Shown: positions 8,001 through 16,827 of the stretch, one piece after another
How the letters are laid out: each line of letters opens with the position of its first letter
Numbering within the stretch: position 1 is the stretch's first letter
Assembly (NCBI GenBank): GCA_020025635.1
Contig: JAHHRU010000011.1
Coordinates: forward strand, 14,493-78,492
Length of the DNA: 64,000 nucleotides
Direction: 5' to 3'
From: Allofournierella sp.
GTDB lineage: Bacteria; Bacillota; Clostridia; Oscillospirales; Ruminococcaceae
Position numbers and translations under genes: made by a program
Notes under the pieces: model-generated
Seen by the model: the letters and a program-made list of their open reading frames with translations, nothing else
Told to the model about the DNA's origin: nothing
The model's database searches: none

Positions 8001-8651
8001 ATGGAAGTTACGGTGTCCCAAATGAAGGAGATCGAAAAAAACGCCGATGCACACGGGCTCAGCTATACCCAGATGATGGAAAATGCCGGGCAGGCTGCGG
8101 CGCAGCTTTTGCTCAAAGAAGGCCCGCTTCACATGGAAACGGCTGTGGTGCTGTGCGGCAGCGGAAATAACGGTGGAGACGGCTTTGTTTTGGCCCGGGC
8201 CCTGCATGGCCAAAGGGTCTGGGTGGAGCTGGTGCTGGTGGAAAGCATGCCCAAAACCCCGGATGCCATCCTCAACTGGGAGCGTGCAAAAAAGCTTGGA
8301 ATCCCAGTGACCGAGCTGGAAAACCTTACCCCTTCTCAAAAGGAAGAGATCCTCACTGCCGATGCGGTGGTGGATGCGGTTTACGGAACCGGTTTCCATG
8401 GTGAACTGCGCCCATCCGGGCTGAAAGCCGCAGAGCTTTTCAACAAAGCCCAGGGCTTTAAGCTGGCCCTTGACCTGCCCAGCGGCCTTGCCGCAGACAC
8501 AGGGAAAGCCGCTCAGGGAGCCATGCGGGCGGATATGACCGTTGCCTTCCACGCCGCAAAAGCCTGCCACCGGCTGGCTGCGGAGTACTGCGGCAGGGTA
8601 AAAGCGGCCTCCATCGGCATTGAGGCGCTTTTCGAACAAAGGAGAAAATGA
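8001..8651 (+). CDS. nnrE: NAD(P)H-hydrate epimerase
   Basis: A 216-residue YjeF_N-domain protein that epimerises damaged (R)-NAD(P)H hydrate so that the dehydratase can repair it. The nucleotide-binding motif GSGNNGGDG lies near residue 52, with DAVYGTGFHGEL and DLPSGLAADTG downstream. In many bacteria this domain is fused to the ADP-dependent dehydratase (NnrD); here it is a stand-alone epimerase and the dehydratase must be elsewhere. The ATG is preceded by GGGGAGGAAGG. The gene ends four bases into the next reading frame, so the two are probably co-transcribed. Confidence 0.9.
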   Translation: MEVTVSQMKEIEKNADAHGLSYTQMMENAGQAAAQLLLKEGPLHMETAVVLCGSGNNGGDGFVLARALHGQRVWVELVLVESMPKTPDAILNWERAKKLGIPVTELENLTPSQKEEILTADAVVDAVYGTGFHGELRPSGLKAAELFNKAQGFKLALDLPSGLAADTGKAAQGAMRADMTVAFHAAKACHRLAAEYCGRVKAASIGIEALFEQRRK

Positions 8652-8653
8652 AT

Positions 8654-9496
8654 ATGGACAGATTACTGATAACCGGCGGTTCCGGCTTTGTGGGCGGCCG
8701 CCTGGTGCAGGCGCTTTCCGGCCGGTGGCAGCTGCTGGTCCCCACCCACTGGGAACTGGATATTGGAGACAGCCAATCGGTGAATCGGTATTTTGCCCGC
8801 TACCAGCCTTGTGCAGTGCTGCATACAGCGGCGCTTTCCAACACCGGATACTGCCAGCAGCACCCGGAAGAGAGCTTTCGGGCCAACGTGCTGGGAGCGG
8901 AAAATCTGGCAAAAGCCGCGCAGCAGTGCGGGGCAAAGCTCGTGTTCTTTTCTTCCGATCAGGTGTACAATGGGCCGCTGCAAAAAGGCCCCCATCTGGA
9001 AACGGAGCCGGTGGAGCCGGTGAATGTGTACGGCCGGCACAAGCTGGAAGCCGAAAAAAGAGTTTTAAGGGCCCTGCCGCAGGCGGTCTGCCTGCGGGCA
9101 AGCTGGATGTATGACCTGCCCCGGGAAGGCTGCCGGAACAATCTGGGCCTGCCGGGCGCACTGTGGAAGGCGGCACTGAACGAGCAGCCCCTTTGCCTGA
9201 ACCCCAAGGAGCATCGCGGCGTGACCTGGGTGATGAAGCTGGTTTGGCAGGCGGAAAAGCTGTTGGAGCTGCCCGGCGGGGTCTACAATGCCGGAGCGGA
9301 AAACCCGGCAAACAGCCTGGAAACCGGCCGGGAGCTGGCACGCCTGCTGGGCCTTGCCGAAACCGCAGTGACCCAGGCCCAGCTGCCGGGCCGCAACCTT
9401 TCTATGGATTGCGGCAGGCTGCGGGCACAGGGCGTTGAGCTGGGAGATACCCGGGAGGGCTTTCAGGAGTTCCTTGCACATTACGGGCTTTTGTAA
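8654..9496 (+). CDS. RmlD-like NAD(P)-dependent sugar-nucleotide reductase (SDR family)
   Basis: A 280-residue extended short-chain dehydrogenase. A Rossmann motif GGSGFVGGRL at the N-terminus and FSSDQVYNG followed by VNVYGRHKLEAE (YxxxK catalytic pair) place it with RmlD-like dTDP-4-dehydrorhamnose reductases. It could serve dTDP-sugar synthesis together with rmlC at 17.3 kb, but it sits in a housekeeping operon and the substrate is not certain. The ATG at 8648 is only three bases from GGAG; the in-frame ATG at 8654 has a better nine-base spacing, so I use it. The gene is followed 22 bases later by the CCA-adding enzyme. Confidence 0.8.
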   Translation: MDRLLITGGSGFVGGRLVQALSGRWQLLVPTHWELDIGDSQSVNRYFARYQPCAVLHTAALSNTGYCQQHPEESFRANVLGAENLAKAAQQCGAKLVFFSSDQVYNGPLQKGPHLETEPVEPVNVYGRHKLEAEKRVLRALPQAVCLRASWMYDLPREGCRNNLGLPGALWKAALNEQPLCLNPKEHRGVTWVMKLVWQAEKLLELPGGVYNAGAENPANSLETGRELARLLGLAETAVTQAQLPGRNLSMDCGRLRAQGVELGDTREGFQEFLAHYGLL

Positions 9497-9518
9497 TAAA
9501 AAAGGAGGGTGAAGGGGT

Positions 9519-10880
9519 ATGAAGCTGCCAAAAGGGCCGGAGCAGATCATCTTTGAACTGCAAAAAGCGGGCTATGAAGCCTTTGCGGTGGGCGGCTGCG
9601 TGCGGGACAGTCTTTTGGGGCGTGAGCCCAGTGACTGGGACCTGTGCACTTCGGCCCTGCCCATGCAGATCAAAGCGGTATTTGAGGGCAGGCTGCGCCA
9701 GCGGGATACCGGCCTTGCCCATGGCACCGTCACTCTTTTGGCACCGGATGGACCGGTGGAGGTGACCACCTATCGGAAAGACGGAAAATACACCGACCAC
9801 CGCCGGCCGGACACGGTGATGCTGGGGGTGCCGCTGAAAGAAGACCTGGCCCGGCGGGATTTTACCATCAACGCAATGGCAATGGCCCCGGGAGAAACGA
9901 TCCGGGACCCCTTCGGCGGAAAACAAGACCTGGAAAAACGGCTGATTCGCTGTGTGGGTGACCCCGAACAGCGCTTTTCAGAGGATGCCCTGCGCATTCT
10001 GCGGGCCCTGCGGTTTGCTTCGCAGCTGGATTTTACCATTGATCCGGCCACGATGAAAGCCGCCCGGGCATGCGCACCGCTCCTTGCGAACGTGGCACGG
10101 GAACGGGTGTTTCAGGAGATGGACAAGCTGCTGAAAGGCTCCGGTGCCGGCCGGGTGCTGGCAGAGGGCGGCGATATTCTGGCCCAGGTGATCCCTCAGG
10201 TAGGGCGGGCGCAGGGGTTCGATCTGAAAAGCCCCATGCATGACCGGGACCTTTGGCAGCATACAGCTGCGGCTGTGGGGCAGGCCGCTGCTGTTCGGGA
10301 GGTGCGCTGGGCACTGCTTCTGCATGACCTTGCAAAGCCTGACTGCTTTGCTGTGGACAAAAAAGGGGTTGGCCACGCCCCGGAGCATGGTCAGCTGGGA
10401 AGCCAGATGGCCGAGGAGATCCTTCGCGGCCTGCGCGCCCCCAACCGATTGATCGGGCCGGTGCGCCTTCTGGTCCGCTACCACGATTTTCCCCTGGCAG
10501 TGAAAGAGCAGTCGGTGCGCCGCTGGCTGGCCCGATTGGGCCCGGATCTGCTGGAGGACCTTGTGGAGGTGAAACGGGCCGATCTGTGGGCTCACGCAAA
10601 CCGGCCGGAGGTAAAGCGGCGGATCGCACAGCTGGAAGAATTCCAACACCTTGCAAGGACCGTTGTGGAAAGCAATCCCTGCCTGCGGCTGGAGGATATG
10701 GCCGTGAATGGCCGGGACCTGATCCGGGCGGGCATCTGCCGGCCCGGCCCCGTCACCGGCCGGATGCTGCGGCGTCTGCTTTCGGAAGTGATCGAAGGCA
10801 GAGCGGAAAATGACCGCAGACAGCTGCTGGCGCTTGCCAAAAAGTTCAGCCGGGAAGCCGAAGAACAAAACAGGTCCTGA
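9519..10880 (+). CDS. cca: CCA tRNA nucleotidyltransferase with HD domain
   Basis: A 453-residue class II nucleotidyltransferase that builds or repairs the tRNA 3' CCA end. The head domain has GGCVRDSLLG and the metal-binding DWD (residues near 24-45), then RRDFTINAMAM. The neck region contains RFSEDALRILRALRFA. An HD-type phosphohydrolase motif (LLHDLAKP) follows in the second half. The start lies nine bases behind AAGGAGGG. Poly(A) polymerases share this fold, but length and HD domain fit the CCA enzymes of Clostridia. Last gene of the plus-strand run, closed by a terminator shared with the convergent merR gene. Confidence 0.9.
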   Translation: MKLPKGPEQIIFELQKAGYEAFAVGGCVRDSLLGREPSDWDLCTSALPMQIKAVFEGRLRQRDTGLAHGTVTLLAPDGPVEVTTYRKDGKYTDHRRPDTVMLGVPLKEDLARRDFTINAMAMAPGETIRDPFGGKQDLEKRLIRCVGDPEQRFSEDALRILRALRFASQLDFTIDPATMKAARACAPLLANVARERVFQEMDKLLKGSGAGRVLAEGGDILAQVIPQVGRAQGFDLKSPMHDRDLWQHTAAAVGQAAAVREVRWALLLHDLAKPDCFAVDKKGVGHAPEHGQLGSQMAEEILRGLRAPNRLIGPVRLLVRYHDFPLAVKEQSVRRWLARLGPDLLEDLVEVKRADLWAHANRPEVKRRIAQLEEFQHLARTVVESNPCLRLEDMAVNGRDLIRAGICRPGPVTGRMLRRLLSEVIEGRAENDRRQLLALAKKFSREAEEQNRS

Positions 10881-10892
10881 CAATAAAGCATA

Positions 10893-10928
10893 AAACAGCA
10901 GCAGAGCACTTGCCCTGCTGCTGTTTTG
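10893..10928. terminator. Bidirectional intrinsic terminator between cca and the MerR gene
   Basis: AAAACAGCAGCAG / CTGCTGCTGTTTT with a 10-base loop; symmetric A/T flanks allow use from both convergent genes. Confidence 0.85.
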
Positions 10929-10932
10929 CTGT

Positions 10933-11748
10933 TTATTCTTGGGAGTTTTTGATTTCGATTTGGATTTCCGTCAAAAATTCTTCCGGGCGGGTGGTATCCC
11001 GGTTGTCCACCTCATAAAGCTCGAAAGGCTCGCCGGAAAGCTCGATTTTGTTTTGGTCAGCGTATTCCCACATCCGGCGCACACAGCTTGCGTTTTGATT
11101 GTAGCTGCCCCGATAATAACAGGAAAGATACTGCCCGGCGGGCAGGCAGAAATCCGGGTTTTTGCCGCCGTTTTCCAAAACAAAAAACACGGAGGTGAAC
11201 ACATTGCCCCGGCCTTTGCGCAGCTCTTCCGGATCCGGCCAGGCACCGATCACCTGACTGCCCAGATCCCGGATCTGCTTTTCGTGCCGACGGTGCAGCT
11301 TTTTGATGAGAAAATCCATTTCTTCATCCCGGGTAATGGTTTCACTGATCTGCACACAGGGGCGCTCCGGCAGCGTTAAAATGCGAATGGTATCGGCCTT
11401 TACAGCCTGCGCGGCCTTCAAGTTGCGGATGCGGTCGGAAATTCGGTCTTCCTGTATTTGCAGAAGCCTGCGCTGGCGGCGCAGTGCCTTTTGCTCTTCC
11501 TCCAGAAGATGAAGGGTGTTGTCAAGGCTTTGGCCGTGCAGGTACTCTTTGATTTGTTCCATGGAAAAATTCAGCCCGCGAAGGTCCCGGATAACCGTTA
11601 TCTTGTATAAATCATTTAAGTTATACATTCTGTATCCGTTTGTGTCCCGCTTTGGGCTTAAAAGCCCCAGCTTTTCGTAATATCGCAGTGAATCCGGGCC
11701 GATGTTGTAAAGTTTTGAAATTTCGTTGATCTTGTAATAGGTCTTCAT
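10933..11748 (-). CDS. MerR-family transcriptional regulator with effector-binding domain
   Basis: A 271-residue BmrR-like regulator. Residues 5-70 form the winged helix-turn-helix (YKINEISKLYNIGPDSLRYY, then RMYNLNDL). A coiled dimerisation helix follows (about 80-115, rich in Glu/Gln/Arg). The C-terminal half (about 125-268) resembles GyrI/SOUL-type small-molecule pockets, with FCLPAGQYLSCYYRGSY as the recognisable strand-loop. Such proteins activate transporter genes on binding hydrophobic cations or other ligands. No transporter gene is adjacent, so its target is unknown; autoregulation is possible. The start codon has GGGGGGAAGGGGG upstream. Confidence 0.85.
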   Translation of the reverse strand: MKTYYKINEISKLYNIGPDSLRYYEKLGLLSPKRDTNGYRMYNLNDLYKITVIRDLRGLNFSMEQIKEYLHGQSLDNTLHLLEEEQKALRRQRRLLQIQEDRISDRIRNLKAAQAVKADTIRILTLPERPCVQISETITRDEEMDFLIKKLHRRHEKQIRDLGSQVIGAWPDPEELRKGRGNVFTSVFFVLENGGKNPDFCLPAGQYLSCYYRGSYNQNASCVRRMWEYADQNKIELSGEPFELYEVDNRDTTRPEEFLTEIQIEIKNSQE

Positions 11749-11771
11749 GATGCAGCCCCCTTCCCCCCGAA

Positions 11772-11777
11772 ATTATA
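11772..11777 (-). promoter_or_regulatory. -10 element for the MerR gene
   Basis: Perfect TATAAT on the minus strand 24 bases before the ATG. The -35 region is only a T-rich stretch, as expected where MerR-type regulators use unusual spacers. Confidence 0.45.
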
Positions 11778-11787
11778 CCAGAGTTTT

Positions 11788-11830
11788 GAAAAAGAAAAAA
11801 GGCAGCAGCCGTGCTTGCGGCTGCCGCCTT
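11788..11830 (-). terminator. Intrinsic terminator of the SPFH operon
   Basis: On the minus strand, GGCGGCAGCCG / CGGCTGCTGCC with a short loop, followed by TTTTTTCTTTTT, 33 bases after the SPFH stop. Confidence 0.85.
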
Positions 11831-11862
11831 GAAAACGGCTTCAGAAGGCGATGTACCAAAAC

Positions 11863-12756
11863 TTAGTCCTTGGCGTCGTCGGTGACCATTTCTTTGATGG
11901 AGGTCACGATGCCGGACAGGTCCTGCAAGTTGCTGGGAATGATGAGCTTGGTCGCTTTTCCGTCGGCTATCTTGGCCAGAGCGTCCAAACTCTTGAGTGC
12001 CAGCACCTTGTCACTGGGAGCGGCTTCGTTCAGCAGACGCAGCGAATCGGCCAAAGCGGTCTGCACGGTCATAATGGCCTGGGCTTCACCTTCGGCCTCC
12101 CGGATGCGCTGCTCCCGAACGGCATCCGCCCGCAGGATGGCGCTTTCCTTTTCGCCTTCGGCAACCAGAATGGCACTGCGCTTTTCACCCTCGGCCCGCA
12201 GGATGCTCTCCCGGCGCTGGCGCTCGGCCTTCATCTGCTTTTCCATGGCATCCTGGATCTCAGCGGGCGGGATGATGTTTTTCACTTCCACACGGTTTAC
12301 CTTGATGCCCCATTTGTCGGTGGCTTCGTCCAGTGTGGCGGTGATTTTGGAGTTGATGATATCCCGGCTGGTAAGAGTATGGTCCAGCTCCATTTCGCCG
12401 ATGATGTTGCGCAGGGTGGTGGCGGTGAGGTTTTCAATGGCGGAAATGGGGCGGTCCACGCCATAGGTGAAGAGCTTTGCATCGGTCACCTGGAAAAACA
12501 CCACCGTGTCGATCTGCATGGTCACGTTATCGCGGGTGATGACCGGCTGAGGGGCAAAGTCCACGACCTGCTCCTTCAGGCTCACACGCCGTGCGACCTT
12601 CATCAGAAAGGGGACTTTGAAATGCAGACCGGCCGGCCAGGTGTCGTAATAAACGCCGATCCATTCCACCACATAAGCAGAGGCCTGCGGCACAATGGAG
12701 AGGAAGGCAATCAAAATAATAGCTGCCAGGATCACCAGAAAAATGAAAACGAACAT
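11863..12756 (-). CDS. SPFH/band-7 (stomatin-like) membrane protein
   Basis: A 297-residue protein with one N-terminal membrane helix (about residues 2-20) and a PHB/SPFH domain (about 22-185, PFLMKVARRVSLKEQVVDFAP and TTLRNIIGEMELDHTLTSRD). A long Glu/Arg/Ala helix follows (about 190-250, RRESILRAEGEKRSAILVAEGE in part). These proteins oligomerise on lipid microdomains and often work with a partner of the NfeD family, whose gene lies 16 bases upstream in the same operon. The catalytic role, if any, is unknown. The start has AAAGGAGGAG upstream. Confidence 0.9.
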   Translation of the reverse strand: MFVFIFLVILAAIILIAFLSIVPQASAYVVEWIGVYYDTWPAGLHFKVPFLMKVARRVSLKEQVVDFAPQPVITRDNVTMQIDTVVFFQVTDAKLFTYGVDRPISAIENLTATTLRNIIGEMELDHTLTSRDIINSKITATLDEATDKWGIKVNRVEVKNIIPPAEIQDAMEKQMKAERQRRESILRAEGEKRSAILVAEGEKESAILRADAVREQRIREAEGEAQAIMTVQTALADSLRLLNEAAPSDKVLALKSLDALAKIADGKATKLIIPSNLQDLSGIVTSIKEMVTDDAKD

Positions 12757-12772
12757 AAGAGGCTCCTCCTTT

Positions 12773-13234
12773 TTAAAGGGTTTGTGTGGTTTTTGCAGGG
12801 ATCACTTCCAGAGTGGTGCTGTTGATCTTCTGCACGATGCAGATATCGCCCGGTTCAAGGGGGCTGTCGCACACGGCCTGCCAGTCAACGCCGTCTAAGG
12901 TGACCCGGCCGCGCCGGTCCGGCCCGATGGGGGTGCGCACCGTGGCTTTTCGGCCGATGTTGCGCTCAAGCCCGAGAGGGACCGGGGGCGAATTGCGGCG
13001 AAAGCGCTTGAGAAGGGGACGTGTGAAAAGAAGGGCCAGGATACTGACCACGGCGAACACCAGGGCCTGCCAAAGAAAGCTTTCACAGAACAGGCTCAGG
13101 AGCAAAGCTGCCAGTGCGCCGACGGCGAACCAGATGGTCACAAGGTTGGTCGTGGCCCCCTCGATCACCAGCAGAACAACGAGCGCAACGGCCCAGAAAA
13201 ACGTTTGGCTGTGAAAAAGGATGAATTCAGACAT
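12773..13234 (-). CDS. NfeD-family membrane protein
   Basis: A 153-residue short NfeD (NfeD1b type) lacking the ClpP-like protease domain. Hydrophobic segments span about residues 8-32 and 38-70. A soluble OB-fold beta-barrel follows (about 90-150; IGRKATVRTPIGPDRRGRV, then CDSPLEPGDICIVQKI). NfeD proteins are the usual partners of SPFH proteins, and the SPFH gene follows 16 bases downstream. The ATG at 13234 is six bases behind AAGGAGGT; an in-frame GTG two codons earlier would abut the ribosome site and is rejected. Confidence 0.88.
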   Translation of the reverse strand: MSEFILFHSQTFFWAVALVVLLVIEGATTNLVTIWFAVGALAALLLSLFCESFLWQALVFAVVSILALLFTRPLLKRFRRNSPPVPLGLERNIGRKATVRTPIGPDRRGRVTLDGVDWQAVCDSPLEPGDICIVQKINSTTLEVIPAKTTQTL

Positions 13235-13255
13235 AAGCACACCTCCTTGGGGTCA

Positions 13256-13864
13256 TTATAGCAAATGGCCGGTGGGATGAAAAGACTCTGGATAAAGAAT
13301 TTTTTCTTCTGTTATGATCAGCTGCATGGGAAGATCCAGCGGGCCGCACGGGAGGGCTTCAAAAAGGAAAAGAGAGGGGCAGAGCACCGCCCGCAGGGCA
13401 TCGGTGCGGGCAAAATAGCGGTCGTAAAATCCGCCGCCATGGCCAAGGCGCACCCCGTCCGGCGAAGCCGCCACACAGGGGGCAAGGATCAGGTCGATCT
13501 CTTCGGCGGGAACGACCGGGCTTTCTTTGGGCGGCTCCAAAATGCCAAACCGCCCGGCCAAAAGCCGGGTTTCAGAGGTCACTTTGTGCGCTTCCATTTC
13601 GCCGGGCTTTCCGGTCATGCGGGGAAGGCAAAGGGTCTTTCCTTCCTTTAAAATATATGCAAGAAGCAAAGAAGTATCCGGTTCCGGAAAAAAAGAGGAA
13701 AAGCACAAAACGGTGCGGGCAGACTGCCAGAATGGCTGGCTGGCAGCAGCACGCATCATGCCAAGGCCCCATTCGCGGCAGAGCTGGGGCGTTGCGGCTT
13801 CTGCTTTCCGGCGGGCCTGTGCCCGTGCTTTGTGTTTTGCTTCGGCCAGCTGAAGATCGGTCAT
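13256..13864 (-). CDS. 5-formyltetrahydrofolate cyclo-ligase
   Basis: A 202-residue enzyme that converts 5-formyl-THF to 5,10-methenyl-THF with ATP, returning the storage folate to one-carbon metabolism. The C-terminal family motif GVRLGHGGGFYDRYF (near residue 135) and the N-terminal basic helix (KHKARAQARRKAEA) are both present, and length is typical. First gene of the operon with nfeD and the SPFH gene (21 bases to the nfeD start); folate metabolism and membrane microdomains have no evident link. AAGGGAG precedes the ATG. Confidence 0.9.
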   Translation of the reverse strand: MTDLQLAEAKHKARAQARRKAEAATPQLCREWGLGMMRAAASQPFWQSARTVLCFSSFFPEPDTSLLLAYILKEGKTLCLPRMTGKPGEMEAHKVTSETRLLAGRFGILEPPKESPVVPAEEIDLILAPCVAASPDGVRLGHGGGFYDRYFARTDALRAVLCPSLFLFEALPCGPLDLPMQLIITEEKILYPESFHPTGHLL

Positions 13865-13896
13865 GGGAAACGCTCCCTTCCTGTAAATTTGTAAAA

Positions 13897-13902
13897 ATTA
13901 TA
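13897..13902 (-). promoter_or_regulatory. Candidate extended -10 promoter of the cyclo-ligase operon
   Basis: Minus-strand TGCTATAAT, 33 bases before the ATG; no good -35. Confidence 0.45.
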
Positions 13903-13983
13903 GCACAAAAAGATTTTGTGAAGTAGAAATTTTTGAAAAAAACGGGCAGAGTTTGGAATAAATATGGAAATTTTGTGGAAGCC

Positions 13984-14012
13984 TTGTTTACTGTACCGGG
14001 GTTTAGTATAAT
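13984..14012 (+). promoter_or_regulatory. Sigma-A promoter of the D,D-carboxypeptidase gene
   Basis: TTGTTT, a 17-base spacer, then TATAAT; leader of about 80 bases. Confidence 0.65.
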
Positions 14013-14098
14013 AATTTAGATAGGCCTGTGCGGCCGTTTGAAGCGAGAAGAGCCCGGGCCCTGCCTTGGGCATTGTGTGAGTATAGCGGAGAAGAAAA

Positions 14099-15508
14099 AT
14101 GAAGCTTTCAAAATGGTTCGGCGCCCTTTCGGCGGCGCTTCTTTGTGCTGGGGTGGTATTGCCAAAAGCCGCAGCTGCGGATGCCCTGCCGCAGCCGCCC
14201 TGCGCAGCATACATCGTAATGGATGCAGACAGCGGTCAGGTGCTGATGGAATACAACGCCGATGAAGTGCGCTTTCCCGCATCCATTACCAAGATCATGA
14301 CCCTGGCCCTCGCAATGGAAAAGGCGAATGGAGACTGGAATCAGACTGTGAACGTGAGCTTTGATTCCGTTCATCAGCTGGAGCTGGGGTCCAGCAACAT
14401 TGCGCTGATGGAGGGCGAAGTGGTTCGGCTGGAGGACCTGCTGTATGCGACCTGCATGGCCAGCGCCAATGACGGTGCCAACGCCCTTGCCCAGTTTATC
14501 GGAACCGACAACAGCATTCAAAGCGGCGTGGATGCCATGAATGGCAAGGTGGCGGCGCTGGGGCTGGATCATACCCACTATATGAATCCACATGGGCTGC
14601 ACAACGAGGAACACTATACCACCGCCCGGGACATGGCCCGCATTACCCGATGGGCGGTTTCCGTTCCCGGCTTTTTGGATGTGTTCTGCCGCAACGATGC
14701 CTGGATGATCGAGCCCACCAATCTGCAACCCAAGCAGCGGCCCTGCCGCCATAAGGACTGGACAAGGATCTCGGGTGATTATTACAGGGACTATTTCAAG
14801 GGCTCCAAAACCGGCTTTCACGATCAGGCACAGAACACCTTTGTGAATTATTCGGAACAGGGGGATCTGCGGCTGATCTCGGTGGAGATGGGCTGCCCCC
14901 GGAATACAGACAAATTCATTGCGGCCGATATGATCATGGACTATGTTTTCCAGCATTATCATCGGGTAACGATCCCGGCACCGGAGGATGCTTTCACGGT
15001 GGACCTGGTGGGCGGCGGCGGCTCTTTGGGCACAGTCACGGTAAAACCAAAGGATCAGTCGTTCATTCTGCATGATGCACTCAGTGCCTCGGATGTGGAG
15101 GTACAATATGATATCCCCGAGCAGTATGTTTTGGGAAGGCCCTTCAGTGCATCGGTGCGTTACAGCTTAAAGGAAAATGATTTTCAGCCCAGCGACCTTG
15201 GCGGAGGCAGCCTTCAGGTAGAGGGCATCCCGCAGGTGCTTCAGGCGAATACCTATGTGCCCCAGTCCAGCCTGAAGGCCGACAAAAACCCTGTGGGCCT
15301 TGTGGTGGGCGTGAGCGCAGCCGTGCTGGCAGTTTTGCTGGCGATGCGCCTTTTGCACAAAGGAAAGGGTACAAAAGGCTTTGGCCGGTCCGGCCAAATG
15401 GATTGGGAGATCATCTCACGCCAGCCTTTGCCCAGCGATGAAACCATCTACCTGAGGCAGCACGCCAATCGTGCAGCGGGCCAGCCCAACACAAAGCCCA
15501 AAAGCTGA
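14099..15508 (+). CDS. D-alanyl-D-alanine carboxypeptidase (DacF/PBP5 type)
   Basis: A 469-residue penicillin-binding protein that trims the terminal D-Ala of peptidoglycan stem peptides. A signal peptide covers residues 1-27. The serine-peptidase S11 motifs are all present: S62-x-x-K65 (SITK), S122-A-N124 and K237-T-G239. A C-terminal beta domain spans about 295-370. A membrane helix near 400-420 (VGLVVGVSAAVLAVLLAMRLL) and a short basic tail follow; many homologues use an amphipathic helix, so the true transmembrane anchor is a small variation. Monocistronic, with promoter and terminator both visible. Confidence 0.93.
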   Translation: MKLSKWFGALSAALLCAGVVLPKAAAADALPQPPCAAYIVMDADSGQVLMEYNADEVRFPASITKIMTLALAMEKANGDWNQTVNVSFDSVHQLELGSSNIALMEGEVVRLEDLLYATCMASANDGANALAQFIGTDNSIQSGVDAMNGKVAALGLDHTHYMNPHGLHNEEHYTTARDMARITRWAVSVPGFLDVFCRNDAWMIEPTNLQPKQRPCRHKDWTRISGDYYRDYFKGSKTGFHDQAQNTFVNYSEQGDLRLISVEMGCPRNTDKFIAADMIMDYVFQHYHRVTIPAPEDAFTVDLVGGGGSLGTVTVKPKDQSFILHDALSASDVEVQYDIPEQYVLGRPFSASVRYSLKENDFQPSDLGGGSLQVEGIPQVLQANTYVPQSSLKADKNPVGLVVGVSAAVLAVLLAMRLLHKGKGTKGFGRSGQMDWEIISRQPLPSDETIYLRQHANRAAGQPNTKPKS

Positions 15509-15520
15509 AAATGACCCCGG

Positions 15521-15558
15521 AACGCCGCATTTCCCGCAGAATGGGAATGCGGCGTTTT
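15521..15558 (+). terminator. Intrinsic terminator after the carboxypeptidase gene
   Basis: AACGCCGCATTTCCC / GGGAATGCGGCGTT (one bulged T) followed by a T run. Confidence 0.88.
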
Positions 15559-15636
15559 TGCATGGAACGGCGGAAAATGCCTTTGAGAAGCAGCACAGGG
15601 GAACAAGCAAAGATGCGTCAAAATACAAGTTTGCGG

Positions 15637-15665
15637 TTGCGCTTTCAGGCGGTTTGGGTTACAAT
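15637..15665 (+). promoter_or_regulatory. Promoter of the polysaccharide locus
   Basis: TTGCGC, a 17-base spacer, then TACAAT, about 65 bases before the aminotransferase start. Confidence 0.55.
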
Positions 15666-15728
15666 AGAGAATGAATATTTATGGCAGGAAAACGGTTCGC
15701 CACACAAGGAAAGGGGAGAATTGTTCCA

Positions 15729-16826
15729 GTGAAAATCATGCCTAACGATCTGGGGCGTCAGTACAGCCTGCACGCTGCCGAATATGAGCAGAAAGCGGTG
15801 GAAGTGCTGCGCAGCGGCTGGTACATCCTGGGCAAAGAGGTAGAGGAGTTTGAAAAGGAATGGGCCGAGTACATCGGCTCCCGTTACTGTGTGGGCCTTG
15901 CCAGCGGCCTGGATGCACTGTGGATCAGCTTCCGGCTGCTGGATATCGGCGCAGGGGACGAAGTGATCGTGTGTGCCAATGCCTACATTGCCTGTGTGAT
16001 GGGTATCACAATGAACGGCGCCACCCCTGTTTTTGTGGAGCCGGATGAATATGACAACATCGATGCCTCCCGCATAGAAGAGGCCGTCACTTCCAAAACC
16101 AAGGCCATTCTGGCGGTGCACCTCTACGGCCAGAGCTGTGATATGACCGCTGTGATGGAAATTGCCCGGCGTCACGGCCTTGAGGTGGTGGAGGACTGCG
16201 CCCAGAGCCACGGCACCCACTGGAAAGGCAAGACCGCCGGCACCTTCGGCCGTGTGGGCTGTTTCTCCTTTTACCCCACCAAGGGCTGCGGTGCCTTTGG
16301 CGATGCGGGCTGCATCGTGACCGATGACGAAGAGCTGGCAAAGAAATTCCGGGTCTACCGCAATTACGGAAGTGAGCGGCGCTACCACAACCAGGTGGTG
16401 GGTGCAAACTCCCGCCTGGATGAAATGCAGGCCGGCCTTCTCCGGGTGAAGCTTTCACACCTGGATGCGTTCAATCAGGAGCGCTGCGAAATTGCCGCCC
16501 GGTATGACCGGGAACTCAAAAATTCCCGGGTGCACCTGCCCCGCATCCGCCCCGGCTCAGACAGCACCTGGCATCAGTATGTGGTGCATGTGGACGGGCG
16601 GGATGCCCTGGCCGAGTATCTGGGCGAAAAGGGCATCGGCACCATCATCCACTATCCCATCCCGCCGCATTTGTCAGAGGCGTATGCGTATCTGGGCAAA
16701 AAGAAGGGGGATTACCCCATTGCCGAGCGCTATGCGGATGAGGTGCTCAGTCTGCCCATGTACAACGGCATGACAGAAGAAGAACAGACCTGTGTGATCC
16801 AGGCCATCAACAACTGGGAGCCTTGA
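15729..16826 (+). CDS. dTDP-3-oxo-sugar aminotransferase (DegT/DnrJ/EryC1 family, FdtB/QdtB-like)
   Basis: A 365-residue PLP-dependent aminotransferase of sugar-nucleotide pathways. The Schiff-base lysine is in CFSFYPTKGCGAFGDAGC; the cofactor ring-binding aspartate is in VVEDCAQSHG. The best start is the GTG at 15729, ten bases behind AAAGGGGAG; the ATG at 15681 has no ribosome site. The next gene encodes an FdtA/QdtA-type 3,4-ketoisomerase. Together they convert dTDP-4-keto-6-deoxyglucose to a dTDP-3-amino-3,6-dideoxyhexose (Fuc3N or Qui3N). Which epimer is formed depends on the isomerase and cannot be read here. Confidence 0.85.
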   Translation: MKIMPNDLGRQYSLHAAEYEQKAVEVLRSGWYILGKEVEEFEKEWAEYIGSRYCVGLASGLDALWISFRLLDIGAGDEVIVCANAYIACVMGITMNGATPVFVEPDEYDNIDASRIEEAVTSKTKAILAVHLYGQSCDMTAVMEIARRHGLEVVEDCAQSHGTHWKGKTAGTFGRVGCFSFYPTKGCGAFGDAGCIVTDDEELAKKFRVYRNYGSERRYHNQVVGANSRLDEMQAGLLRVKLSHLDAFNQERCEIAARYDRELKNSRVHLPRIRPGSDSTWHQYVVHVDGRDALAEYLGEKGIGTIIHYPIPPHLSEAYAYLGKKKGDYPIAERYADEVLSLPMYNGMTEEEQTCVIQAINNWEP

Positions 16827-16827
16827 T